Part shown: in pieces, positions 9,091 through 17,311 of the stretch
Layout: every line of letters starts with the position of its first letter
Numbering within the stretch: position 1 is the stretch's first letter
From: Lachnospiraceae bacterium
Lineage (GTDB): Bacteria > Bacillota > Clostridia > Lachnospirales > Lachnospiraceae
Assembly (NCBI GenBank): GCA_024691425.1
Contig: JAILNQ010000081.1
Location: 1 to 64,000 of the forward strand
Direction: 5' to 3'
Length of the DNA: 64,000 nt
Notes under the pieces: generated by a model
The model's input: only the letters and a program-made list of their open reading frames with translations
What the model was told of the DNA's origin: nothing
Databases searched by the model: none
Made by a program: the position numbers and the translations under genes

Positions 9091-9288
9091 ATGAAAGGTA
9101 CAGTTAAGTGGTTCAACAACCAGAAAGGTTACGGATTCATCTGTGACGAGCAGGGTAATGACGTGTTCGTACACTACTCAGGACTCAACATGGAAGGCTT
9201 CAAGTCTCTTGACGAAGGCGCTTCAGTAGAGTTCGACGTAGTCAACGGAGAGAAAGGCCCTCAGGCTACAAACGTAACAAAGTTATAA
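9091..9288 (+). CDS. Cold-shock protein (CspA family)
   Basis: 65 residues covering a complete single cold-shock OB-fold. RNP1 (KGYGFI) and RNP2 (VFVHYS) are intact, with the usual MKGTVKWFN start and the aromatic residues that stack on single-stranded RNA or DNA. Such proteins act as nucleic-acid chaperones. TTGGAGG lies 8 bases before the ATG. A leader of about 49 bases begins with a hairpin. This is the only plus-strand gene in the window, flanked by its own promoter and a bidirectional terminator. Longer in-frame extensions upstream of 9091 are not coding. Confidence 0.97.
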   Translation: MKGTVKWFNNQKGYGFICDEQGNDVFVHYSGLNMEGFKSLDEGASVEFDVVNGEKGPQATNVTKL

Positions 9289-9363
9289 TCTCCAAAACAT
9301 GTGCCTTTTCGTATTTATATAAATTAGTTATAAAGGGGAAAGAGTAACAGCACCAGAGATTAT

Positions 9364-9394
9364 AAAAAAGGAGCCGTCAAGCGGTTCCTTTTTT
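9364..9394. terminator. Bidirectional terminator between csp and the HD-GYP gene
   Basis: Hairpin GGAGCCG (9370-9376) / CGGTTCC (9382-9388), flanked by six A on the left and six T on the right. It gives a T-tract on both strands and serves the convergent cold-shock and HD-GYP transcripts. Confidence 0.88.
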
Positions 9395-9422
9395 ATTGCT
9401 TATCGTATTGATAATGGTTATA

Positions 9423-10643
9423 TCATTTTCCGAGAAGCCTGTTCTTGATGTTCTCACGCACCTGCTGTGCCTGCTTCGCGACTGCATCCGCCGTCCCGCT
9501 TGCCTTCTGCTGTTCAGCCTGGATATGCTGGCGGCTCATAATCTGCTCAGACATCGCAAGGTTCTGCTGCATCTGCGCCTCGATCGTTCTCGTCGCATCA
9601 TAAAGATCCATATGCACGCGCTGGAATGCCGCAACGACCTGCGGATCGAACTGCACGCCCGCGCCCTGCGTGATTATGTTGTACGCTTCTTCATGCGTCT
9701 TCGCTTTCTTATAGCTTCTCTCCGCGACCAGTCCGTCATAAACGTCCGCGACCGCAAGTATCCTTGCAAGTATCGGGATGTTCGCACCTGCGAGCCTGTC
9801 CGGATATCCGTTGCCGTCCACCCTCTCATGATGGTACTTCGCCATCTGGAACGTGTAATACAGGAACTTGTTGTTCGGGAGAAGATACGCGTATTTCTGT
9901 ATCGCGTTCGCAGCCATCGTCGTATGCGATTTCATCAGCGCGAACTCTTCATCGGTGTATTTTCCGACTTTCGAGAGCACTGCATCCGGAACGCCTATCT
10001 TACCCATGTCATGCAGTCTCGAGCTCAGCAGTATCAGTTCAAAATCATTGGGATCTATGCCGTAATTGACCCCGGAAAGAAGCATCTCCTTCAGAAGTAT
10101 TTCCATGTATTTTGAAACGCATATACAGTGCTTTCCGGTATAAGGATCCTTCTGCGAGATCAGATCGGTGATGATGCCGATGATGAAGTACTCCAGATTC
10201 ATGGCGTTTCTCGCCTGGAACGATGCCGCCTGTTGAAGCTGGGTATTGTACTGGTTCATCTGCGTCTTGTATTCAAGAACATCCGACTGAAGCTCCATGC
10301 GCTTTCTGAGAAGATCCGGAATTATCGGCTTGCGGATAAAATCAACGGCGCCGAGCCTGTACGCCTCCATCTCCGTTGTATTCTCTTTATCGCCTGAAAT
10401 AAAAAGAACGGGAATGTTCCTCATCTTCTCGTTCGCTTTAAGACGCATTATGAAATCGAATCCGTTAACGCCGGGCATCGCGACATCAAGAAGGATGAAG
10501 TCGGGCATGATGGTCGACTTGGCCAGACGCTGAAGTGCGGCCTTCGAGCTGTTTATGTCGATAATCCTGTACTGTCTCTCAAGCGCTTTTTTTGCGACGA
10601 GAAGCTCGGTATCATTGTCATCGATTATCATTACCGTGTACAT
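9423..10643 (-). CDS. Response regulator with HD-GYP phosphodiesterase domain
   Basis: 406 residues. The N-terminal receiver (1-120) is intact: DDND at 8-11, Asp53 in ILLDVAMPG, Ser in LFISGD and Lys105 in IRKP. A helical linker joins an HD-GYP domain (about 155-350) with HD at 211-212 in LHDMGKIG and HHERVDGNGYP at 271-281. This family hydrolyses cyclic-di-GMP. A Gln-rich helical tail (355-406) follows. The gene begins inside the 3' end of hisA (13-base overlap) and ends before the bidirectional terminator, so it is the last gene of the CheX-like/dapAB/hisA unit. The cognate kinase is not evident in the operon. Confidence 0.94.
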   Translation of the reverse strand: MYTVMIIDDNDTELLVAKKALERQYRIIDINSSKAALQRLAKSTIMPDFILLDVAMPGVNGFDFIMRLKANEKMRNIPVLFISGDKENTTEMEAYRLGAVDFIRKPIIPDLLRKRMELQSDVLEYKTQMNQYNTQLQQAASFQARNAMNLEYFIIGIITDLISQKDPYTGKHCICVSKYMEILLKEMLLSGVNYGIDPNDFELILLSSRLHDMGKIGVPDAVLSKVGKYTDEEFALMKSHTTMAANAIQKYAYLLPNNKFLYYTFQMAKYHHERVDGNGYPDRLAGANIPILARILAVADVYDGLVAERSYKKAKTHEEAYNIITQGAGVQFDPQVVAAFQRVHMDLYDATRTIEAQMQQNLAMSEQIMSRQHIQAEQQKASGTADAVAKQAQQVRENIKNRLLGK

Positions 10644-11401
10644 TCAATGATCTCCTCTAAACCAAGGTCCCCGCCGAAAATCGAAAGCTTCGACCCCACC
10701 GTGAAGTCCACTCTGTCTTTTCCGGCATCGCGCAGGCGCCGGATATCTTCGAGGGATGAAATCCCTCCCGCATAACATACCGGACGGTCTGCCCGGCTGA
10801 GTATATCTATCAGCTTCTCATCTGTTCCGGATGATTTTCCCTCTGCATCAACGGCATGCACGAGAAATTCATCGCAGTGATCCGACAGCTTCTCGAACAG
10901 CCCTTCATCAACAGTTTCATCAGAAATTTTCTGCCACCTGTCGGTAACGACACGATAACTGCCGTCAATGAACCTGCAGCTCATGTCGAGCACGACTTTC
11001 TCAGGTCCGACCGCCTCGGCCAGTCTTTTCAGATTATCAAAACTTATCATACCGTCAGCGAACACATAAGATGTCACTATCACATGGCTCGCACCGGCAT
11101 CGATGTATTCTCTTGCGTTCTCTGCCGTAATCCCTCCGCCTGCCATAAGGCCGCCGGGATAAGCTGAAAGCGCTGACATCACCTGCTCATATGAAGCGTC
11201 ATAGAACTCGCTCCCGCGTCTGTTCAGGTTGATCACATGTCCTCCGTCAAGATCATGCTGCCTGTACAGCGAAGCATAATATGCGCTCCCTTTATCTGTC
11301 ACGAAATTCTCGGTCGCGCTTCCCTTTTCGTCGTTGAGAGTCGAGCCGACGATCTGTTTGACCTTGCCGTTATGAATATCAATACAGGGGCGGAATTTCA
11401 T
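10631..11401 (-). CDS. hisA: Phosphoribosylformimino-5-aminoimidazole carboxamide ribotide isomerase, eukaryote-type HisA
   Basis: 256 residues forming a (beta/alpha)8 barrel. The opening KFRPCIDIHNGKVKQIVG resembles fungal/plant HIS6-type enzymes more than usual bacterial HisA. Phosphate-binding glycine motifs GGGIT (about 93-97) and YAGGIS (about 215-220) are present, and Asp in CIDIH and VHAVDAEGK matches the catalytic acid positions. It isomerises ProFAR to PRFAR in histidine synthesis. No other his gene is in the window. Preceded by dapB and overlapping the HD-GYP regulator. AGGA lies 9 bases before the ATG. Confidence 0.9.
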   Translation of the reverse strand: MKFRPCIDIHNGKVKQIVGSTLNDEKGSATENFVTDKGSAYYASLYRQHDLDGGHVINLNRRGSEFYDASYEQVMSALSAYPGGLMAGGGITAENAREYIDAGASHVIVTSYVFADGMISFDNLKRLAEAVGPEKVVLDMSCRFIDGSYRVVTDRWQKISDETVDEGLFEKLSDHCDEFLVHAVDAEGKSSGTDEKLIDILSRADRPVCYAGGISSLEDIRRLRDAGKDRVDFTVGSKLSIFGGDLGLEEIIECTR

Positions 11402-11427
11402 GCTGAATTATCCTAATGAATTATGTT

Positions 11428-12189
11428 TCACCCACCAATGACATTTGCCATATCATACTTTCCGGCGGGTTTTCCTTTGATGAACTTTGCGGCTTCTACT
11501 GCGCCTTTAGCGAAAACCGCGCGTGAGTATGCAGTGTGGCTGAACGTTATGACTTCATCCTGTCCGGCGAAGATCACGTCATGGTCACCGACTATAGTAC
11601 CGCCGCGGACTGCCGAGATGCCTATCTCCGTATCAGGTCTTGTCATTCGTCTTCCGGACCTGTCAAAGACATAGTCCTTTCTTACCTTGAGCCCTTCATT
11701 CACGGAATCCGCAAGAGCAAGAGCCGTGCCCGAAGGAGCATCGAGCTTCGTACGGTGGTGTTTTTCAACTATCTCAATGTCAAAGCCTGCGTCAGCAAGC
11801 TTTGCTGCATTTTCCTTGAGTATCTTCTGAATGATGTTTATTCCGAGTGACATGTTCGCAGACTTGAACATCGCGACAGTTTTTGATGCTTCCTCGATTT
11901 TTGCGAGCGTAGCTTCGCTGAGTCCTGTCGTGCATTCAACGAGCGGGATATGCTTCGCAACACACCAGTCGATGACTTTGTCAACGATGGATGCATTCGC
12001 GAAATCAACTACTGCATCAGCTGCAACACTGACTTCATCTATGCTTGCAAATACAGGGAAGCCTGCATTCGCTTCAGTGTTGATGTCAACTCCTGCGGCT
12101 ATTACCGTATCAGAATCTCCCGCTACTATATCAGTTATCATCCTGCCCATGCGGCCGTTGCAGCCATGAAGAATAATCGAAGTCATCAC
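11428..12189 (-). CDS. dapB: 4-hydroxy-tetrahydrodipicolinate reductase
   Basis: 253 residues. The N-terminal Rossmann motif GCNGRMGR binds NAD(P)H. The signature EKHHRTKLDAPSGTA (about 142-156) carries the catalytic His pair and Lys, and a C-terminal GGTIVGDH strand follows. It reduces the dapA product in lysine and diaminopimelate synthesis, supplying peptidoglycan precursor. Its ATGATG start overlaps the dapA stop by four bases, so either of two adjacent ATGs may be used with coupled translation. Confidence 0.97.
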   Translation of the reverse strand: MMTSIILHGCNGRMGRMITDIVAGDSDTVIAAGVDINTEANAGFPVFASIDEVSVAADAVVDFANASIVDKVIDWCVAKHIPLVECTTGLSEATLAKIEEASKTVAMFKSANMSLGINIIQKILKENAAKLADAGFDIEIVEKHHRTKLDAPSGTALALADSVNEGLKVRKDYVFDRSGRRMTRPDTEIGISAVRGGTIVGDHDVIFAGQDEVITFSHTAYSRAVFAKGAVEAAKFIKGKPAGKYDMANVIGG

Positions 12190-13070
12190 AGCACCCCGTA
12201 TTCTTCCATAGCAGTTTTGAGCTTCGCTGCGTTCTCAGGCTCCATTTCGCGAAGAGGCCTTCTCAGCACGCCGCGGTCCCTTCCCTGAAGCTCGAGCGCT
12301 TTCTTGACCGGGATCGGATTGACTTCGCAGAACAGCGCATTGCACAGAGGTATCGCATCAAGCTGCCTCTTAGCCGCAAGCTTCGGATCGTTATCAAAGA
12401 ACGCCTGGCAGATGTCATGCGTCTTTCTCGGTGCGACATTCGAGAGCACGGAAATGACTCCGATTCCGCCGAGTGAAAGAATGGGAACTATCTGATCGTC
12501 ATTTCCAGAATAGAGCTCTATCTCATCGCCGCACAGGCTCATGAGTTTAGCGATCTGGGAAATGTTTCCGCTAGCTTCTTTGACGCCGACGATATTCGGA
12601 ACGTTCGTAACGAGCGTCGCCGCAGTCTCGGGCATGATGTTGCAGCCGGTCCTGCTCGGTACATTGTAAAGGATCATCGGAAGCTTAACGCTTTCGGCTA
12701 CCATCGTGAAATGCTCAACAAGTCCTTTCTGCGTTGACTTATTGTAGTACGGTGTAACAACGAGAAGCGCATCGACTCCGTACTTCTCTGCTTCCTGTGA
12801 AAGATATATCGCTGTCTCCGTGCAGTTCGATCCAGTACCTGCGATCACCGGGATTCTGTGGTCAACAACTTCAGCACAGAACTTTATGCATTCAAGATGC
12901 TCTTCATGGGAAAGGCACGATGCCTCACCTGTCGTTCCGCAAACGACTATCGCATCGGTACCGTTCTCGATCTGATATTCGATCTGCTCCCTGAACTTAT
13001 CGTAATCAACCTCTCCGTTTGCAAGGAAGGGTGTACATATAGCAACTGCAGCTCCTTTAAAAACCGACAT
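12186..13070 (-). CDS. dapA: 4-hydroxy-tetrahydrodipicolinate synthase
   Basis: 294 residues from the second ATG at 13070. GGAGG is 8 bases from this ATG but only 2 from the upstream one. TIM barrel with the GTTGE motif, the active-site Tyr in MILYNVPSRTG and the Schiff-base Lys in GVKEASGN. It condenses pyruvate and aspartate semialdehyde. The gene is followed by dapB with a four-base overlap. The two dap genes are enclosed by signalling genes, a CheX-like protein upstream and an HD-GYP regulator downstream. No lysine riboswitch fits the short upstream gap. Confidence 0.97.
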   Translation of the reverse strand: MSVFKGAAVAICTPFLANGEVDYDKFREQIEYQIENGTDAIVVCGTTGEASCLSHEEHLECIKFCAEVVDHRIPVIAGTGSNCTETAIYLSQEAEKYGVDALLVVTPYYNKSTQKGLVEHFTMVAESVKLPMILYNVPSRTGCNIMPETAATLVTNVPNIVGVKEASGNISQIAKLMSLCGDEIELYSGNDDQIVPILSLGGIGVISVLSNVAPRKTHDICQAFFDNDPKLAAKRQLDAIPLCNALFCEVNPIPVKKALELQGRDRGVLRRPLREMEPENAAKLKTAMEEYGVL

Positions 13071-13097
13071 TTTCATAACCTCCGTTCATTTTATCGA

Positions 13098-13991
13098 TCA
13101 CTGTATCTCTTCAGTTTTTGCTCCCAGGCTCACGATCCAGTCGAGAGGCTGCTGATTGATGAAGATCGGTATTACCACAACCATGGACCCGCTTATCTCG
13201 ACGGGATCCTTTGACAGCTTCGGCGGCATGAGATTCAGGTTCATGCCTTCGTTGCTCTTTTCCGTGGCGAAAAGCCCGTGACATATATTTATGAATTCTC
13301 CGACAGAATCAAGAGCATCGATTCCGACTCCGTCAAAGAACTGCTTCGCGAATGCTTCAGCGATCGCGAGTATTCCCTTGTCATCACCTGAGAATGCCGT
13401 GAGTACTGAGTAGTCTCCGACGACTTCCTGCATCGCGACTGCGCCCGTCCTGTAATTCAACGTCTTGTATCCGCGCTTCAGCGAAATGTCATCCGACGCA
13501 AGACGGTTGATGCATCTGAAAGTCAGCGAGAGAAGATCCGTGTACGGTCCGTCGGGGATCGACGGAAGGTAAAGCGGAAGTATCCTGTCAACATCGCCCG
13601 ACTTTATGTTCTCGATATCCGCGAAAGTGAATCCGTTCTCTTTCTTGAAATAATCAAGCGCCCCTTCTATCTGCTCAAGCGTCATGATGCCTTTATCGAC
13701 CGTCGCCTGGCAGAATCTCATGTAGCTGTTTCCCTGGAGCGTCAAGAGCCGCTCGACCTGAACATCAGTGAGATATCCCATGGACACTGCGATGTCACCG
13801 AACTTCCTGTCCATCATCTGCTGCTTGTAGTTCACCTCATCGGCCTGTTCCTCAGTCATGAGCTTTTCGGAAACGGCGATGAGCCCGAGCTTGACTCTCG
13901 TTTTGTCTATCTGCATCTTGATGGTGAAGAATTCATCTTCGGTAATGATTTTCTTCTTGACGAGATAATTACCAAAAATATTAGTGAACAT
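13098..13991 (-). CDS. CheX-like phosphatase domain fused to an MshEN-like N-terminus
   Basis: 297 residues. The N-terminal ~125 contain short helical repeats of the form FGDIAVSMGYLTDVQVERLL, resembling the MshEN / type II secretion ATPase N-domain motif that can bind c-di-GMP in other proteins. The C-terminal half (about 170-297) resembles CheX/CheC phosphatases, with the active helix GEFINICHG (Glu and Asn in ExxN spacing) and a closing MVVVIPIFI strand. Such phosphatases dephosphorylate CheY-type receivers. First gene of the unit leading to dapA, dapB, hisA and the HD-GYP regulator. AAGGAGAGG precedes the ATG. Domain calls are by eye; the N-terminal one is the less certain. Confidence 0.75.
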   Translation of the reverse strand: MFTNIFGNYLVKKKIITEDEFFTIKMQIDKTRVKLGLIAVSEKLMTEEQADEVNYKQQMMDRKFGDIAVSMGYLTDVQVERLLTLQGNSYMRFCQATVDKGIMTLEQIEGALDYFKKENGFTFADIENIKSGDVDRILPLYLPSIPDGPYTDLLSLTFRCINRLASDDISLKRGYKTLNYRTGAVAMQEVVGDYSVLTAFSGDDKGILAIAEAFAKQFFDGVGIDALDSVGEFINICHGLFATEKSNEGMNLNLMPPKLSKDPVEISGSMVVVIPIFINQQPLDWIVSLGAKTEEIQ

Positions 13992-14022
13992 ATCCTCTCC
14001 TTTTCAAAACACCCCAAGTTAC

Positions 14023-14051
14023 ATTATACAAAAAACAGAATGAAATGTCTT
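14023..14051 (-). promoter_or_regulatory. Promoter of the CheX-like / dapAB / hisA / HD-GYP unit
   Basis: Minus-strand AAGACA (14051-14046), 17 bases, TATAAT (14028-14023). The -10 is perfect and the -35 weaker. It lies in the 65-base gap after typA and 32 bases before the ATG at 13991. Confidence 0.6.
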
Positions 14052-14056
14052 TATAT

Positions 14057-15898
14057 TTATTGATTATTCTTCTGTGCGAACGCAGCCCTCTTTCTGAGCG
14101 TAGGATCGAGTATCTTCTTGCGTATCCGCAGCGACTCCGGAGTTATCTCTAAAAGCTCATCGGTATCGATGAATTCAAGCGCCTGCTCGAGCGAGAGGAC
14201 CTTAGGAGGCGAAAGCCGAAGTGCATCATCTGAGCCCGATGCCCTCGTATTCGTAAGATGCTTGCTCTTGCAGACGTTTATCTCCACATCCTCGGTCTTG
14301 CCGGTCTGTCCGATAACCATTCCCGCATACACCTTTTCGCCGGGGCCTATGAAGAGAACGCCCCTATCCTGTGCCTGGAACAGTCCGTAAGTCACGGATT
14401 CGCCTGTCTCGAAGGAAATGATGCTCCCCTGTTTCCGAAACTGTATATCGCCCTTGTACGGCGCGTATTCATCGAAAATCGTATTTATGATGCCCTCGCC
14501 TTTCGTGTCGGTCAAAAACTCGCCGCGGTATCCTATAAGCCCTCTTGCAGGTATCGAAAACTCGAGCCTCTGATATCCGCCTGTGATCGGCATCATGTTC
14601 TGGAGCTCTCCTTTTCTCGAACCGAGCTTCTCTATTACATTGCCCGCGAGCGCCTCCGGAACATCTATGTAGGCTATCTCCATAGGCTCGGTCTTGCGGC
14701 CCTTCGAATCCTCTCTGTAAAGAACCTCGGCCTTGCTGACTGCGAACTCATAGCCTTCACGGCGCATGTTTTCAATAAGAACAGAAAGGTGAAGCTCTCC
14801 TCTTCCTGACACCTTGAAGCAGTCGGTTGATTCGGTCTCCTCGACTCTGAGTGAAACGTCGGTGTTGAGCTCGCGCATGAGCCTTTCGCGTATATGCCTT
14901 GATGTCACGAATTTGCCTTCATGTCCGGCAAGCGGCGAATCATTGACCATGAAGTTCATCGAGATGGTCGGCTCGGATATTTTCTGGAACGGGATCGGCA
15001 CGGCGTTGTCGGGATCGCAGATGGTATCTCCGATGTGGATGTCCGATATGCCGGAAACCGCCACTATAGAGCCTACCGTTGCTTCCTTGACATTTACCTT
15101 GTTGAGCCCGTCGTACTCGTAGAGCGCAGATACCTTGACCTTTCTCTGCTTGTCGGGTTCATGATGGTTCACGATCACGACATCCTGATTGATCTTTATC
15201 GTGCCGTTCTCAACCTTTCCGACGCCTATCCTTCCGACGTAATCGTTATAATCTATCGTGCTGATCAGCACCTGGCATCCCTCATCAAAATCGCCTTCAG
15301 GCGCGGGGATGTAATTCACTATGGCATCGAAAAGCGGTATCATCGTCTTCGAAAGATCATCAGGAGACGTTCCGCTCATGCCGTTCTTTGCGGATGCATA
15401 TATGAACGGGCAGTCAAGCTGCTCATCGCTCGCATCAAGATCCATGAAAAGCTCGAGAACCTCATCAACGACTTCATCGCATCTGGCCTCGGGCCTGTCA
15501 ACTTTATTGACGCATACGAGGACCGGAAGCCTCAAGCTCATCGCCTTCTTCAGCACGAATTTTGTCTGCGGCATTACGCCCTCGAAAGCATCAACGACGA
15601 GCACTGCGCCATCGACCATCTTGAGCACCCGCTCTACCTCTCCGCCGAAATCGGCATGTCCGGGCGTATCGACGATATTGATCTTAACGTTCTTATACGA
15701 TACGGCCGTGTTTTTCGAAAGGATCGTTATTCCTCTTTCCCTTTCTATATCGTTCGAATCCATAACGCGCTCCGCAACTTCCTGATTTTCGCGGAAGACG
15801 CCGCTCTGCTTCAAGAGCTCGTCGACGAGCGTTGTCTTGCCATGATCTACGTGCGCGATGATAGCGATGTTCCTGATGTCTTCTCTTTTCTGTTTCAT
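14057..15898 (-). CDS. typA: Translational GTPase TypA/BipA
   Basis: 613 residues, the usual family length. G1 is AHVDHGKTT, with the switch region RERGITILSKNTA, G3 DTPGHADFGGEVERV and G4 NKVDRPEAR. EF-G-like domains II, III and V and the TypA C-terminal domain follow (ARGLIGYRGEFLTDTKGEGI). It binds the ribosome and aids 50S assembly and stress adaptation. No Shine-Dalgarno sequence sits at normal distance; the nearest AGGAG is more than 20 bases from the ATG, which is unusual for this window. Downstream of mgtE with a 63-base gap. Confidence 0.98.
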   Translation of the reverse strand: MKQKREDIRNIAIIAHVDHGKTTLVDELLKQSGVFRENQEVAERVMDSNDIERERGITILSKNTAVSYKNVKINIVDTPGHADFGGEVERVLKMVDGAVLVVDAFEGVMPQTKFVLKKAMSLRLPVLVCVNKVDRPEARCDEVVDEVLELFMDLDASDEQLDCPFIYASAKNGMSGTSPDDLSKTMIPLFDAIVNYIPAPEGDFDEGCQVLISTIDYNDYVGRIGVGKVENGTIKINQDVVIVNHHEPDKQRKVKVSALYEYDGLNKVNVKEATVGSIVAVSGISDIHIGDTICDPDNAVPIPFQKISEPTISMNFMVNDSPLAGHEGKFVTSRHIRERLMRELNTDVSLRVEETESTDCFKVSGRGELHLSVLIENMRREGYEFAVSKAEVLYREDSKGRKTEPMEIAYIDVPEALAGNVIEKLGSRKGELQNMMPITGGYQRLEFSIPARGLIGYRGEFLTDTKGEGIINTIFDEYAPYKGDIQFRKQGSIISFETGESVTYGLFQAQDRGVLFIGPGEKVYAGMVIGQTGKTEDVEINVCKSKHLTNTRASGSDDALRLSPPKVLSLEQALEFIDTDELLEITPESLRIRKKILDPTLRKRAAFAQKNNQ

Positions 15899-15961
15899 GA
15901 CTGTTACTGTGTTTTTATCTCCTTATTTCTTCTTGCATCCGCCGGCATGCTGCCGTAAATA

Positions 15962-17311
15962 TCATATCCCGAGTATGCGTGTCGCGAACTGGAAATAGAT
16001 CAATAGCGACAGGGCATCGACTATCGTCGTGATGAACGGGCTTGCCATGACCGCCGGGTCGAAACCGATCTTCTGCGCTATCATCGGAAGCGAGCAGCCG
16101 ACGATTTTCGCAAAGAAAACAGTGACGACGAGCGTCAGGCATACAACGAGTGCCACGATGATCTGAACATGGTCAAAGAGCATGATCTTCGCGAAGCCCG
16201 CTATCGCGAGCGTAATGCCGCATACAACGGATACCCTTATTTCTTTCCAGATGACCTTGAATATATCCGACCACTCTATCTCATCAAGCGAAAGTCCACG
16301 GATGATCGTAACGCTCGCCTGTCCTCCGGCGTTTCCTCCGGTGTCCATGAGCATCGGGATGAAGCTCGTGAGCACGACGTATGCGCCGAGCGCTTCCTCA
16401 TAGTGAGTGATTATCTTTCCGGTGACCGTTGCGCTTATCATGAGAAGAAGGAGCCAGGGAATACGTTTCTTCCATGTCTCGAACGTGTTCGTCTTCATGT
16501 ACGGCTTATCAGTAGGCAGGATAGCTGCCATCTTTTCGATATCCTCCGTGACCTCTTCCTGCAGGATATCGACTACGTCATCGATGGTGATGATTCCGAC
16601 GAGACGTCCCTCGTTGTCAACGACCGGCATGGTCGTAAGGTCGTATTTCTGGAAGAGTCTCGCAACTTCCTCCTGGTCGGTCATCGTATTCGTCGAGATC
16701 ACGTTCTCGTTCATGAACTCGACAACATGCGCATCAGGCGGATTGAGCAGCAGGTCGCGAAGCGAAACGGTCCCGATCAGATGCCTTCCGAGATCGAGCA
16801 CGTAGCATGTATCTATCGTCTCCTTGTCAACGCCGATGCGGCGTATCCTGTCTATGCATTCCTGAACCGTAAGGTTTTCCTTGAGGTCTACGAACTCGAC
16901 CGTCATCAGGCTTCCGGCCGAATCCTCGGGGTAGCGCAGAAGATGGTTGATGTCACGCCTTGCCTCAGGATCGGCGTTAGCGAGAAGCTTCTTGACAAGA
17001 CCTGCCGGCATCTCCTCCATAAGGTCGGCGGCATCATCGGCCATCAGGTTGTTGATGATGTTCGCGGCCTCTCGGTCGGTAAGCGTTGTGATTATCTCCT
17101 GCTCGAGCTCGACAGGAAGGAATGCGAAAACATCCGCGGCAATGCCCTTCGGGAGTATCCTGAACACCTTTACCTGCTCTTCATGAGGAAGCTCTTCGAG
17201 TACCGACGCGATATCGGCCTCGTTCCACTCGGCGATTTCCTGCCGGAGACGGGTATACTGTTTTTCCTCGACGAGCTTTAATACTTCTTCCATTGTCATC
17301 TTCTCATCCAT
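15962..17311 (-). CDS. mgtE: Magnesium transporter MgtE
   Basis: 449 residues from the ATG at 17311, matching the family length. That ATG overlaps the YigZ stop (ATGGATGA), and the longer frame upstream is not supported. A superhelical MgtE N domain (5-125) is followed by a CBS pair (about 130-255, SLRDLL and VGIITIDDVVDIL), a connecting helix and five membrane helices. PMLMDTGGNAGGQ lines the pore. The cytosolic domains sense Mg2+ and gate the channel. No M-box riboswitch fits, because the gene overlaps its upstream neighbour. Confidence 0.96.
   Translation of the reverse strand: MDEKMTMEEVLKLVEEKQYTRLRQEIAEWNEADIASVLEELPHEEQVKVFRILPKGIAADVFAFLPVELEQEIITTLTDREAANIINNLMADDAADLMEEMPAGLVKKLLANADPEARRDINHLLRYPEDSAGSLMTVEFVDLKENLTVQECIDRIRRIGVDKETIDTCYVLDLGRHLIGTVSLRDLLLNPPDAHVVEFMNENVISTNTMTDQEEVARLFQKYDLTTMPVVDNEGRLVGIITIDDVVDILQEEVTEDIEKMAAILPTDKPYMKTNTFETWKKRIPWLLLLMISATVTGKIITHYEEALGAYVVLTSFIPMLMDTGGNAGGQASVTIIRGLSLDEIEWSDIFKVIWKEIRVSVVCGITLAIAGFAKIMLFDHVQIIVALVVCLTLVVTVFFAKIVGCSLPMIAQKIGFDPAVMASPFITTIVDALSLLIYFQFATRILGI

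Noticed and set aside
14921-15958. Long plus-strand frame of 345 codons
   Set aside because: Antisense to typA, which is an unmistakable conserved gene; the frame has no RBS and no domain. Similar long antisense frames opposite mgtE, the FapA-like gene and the GH26-like gene were rejected for the same reason.
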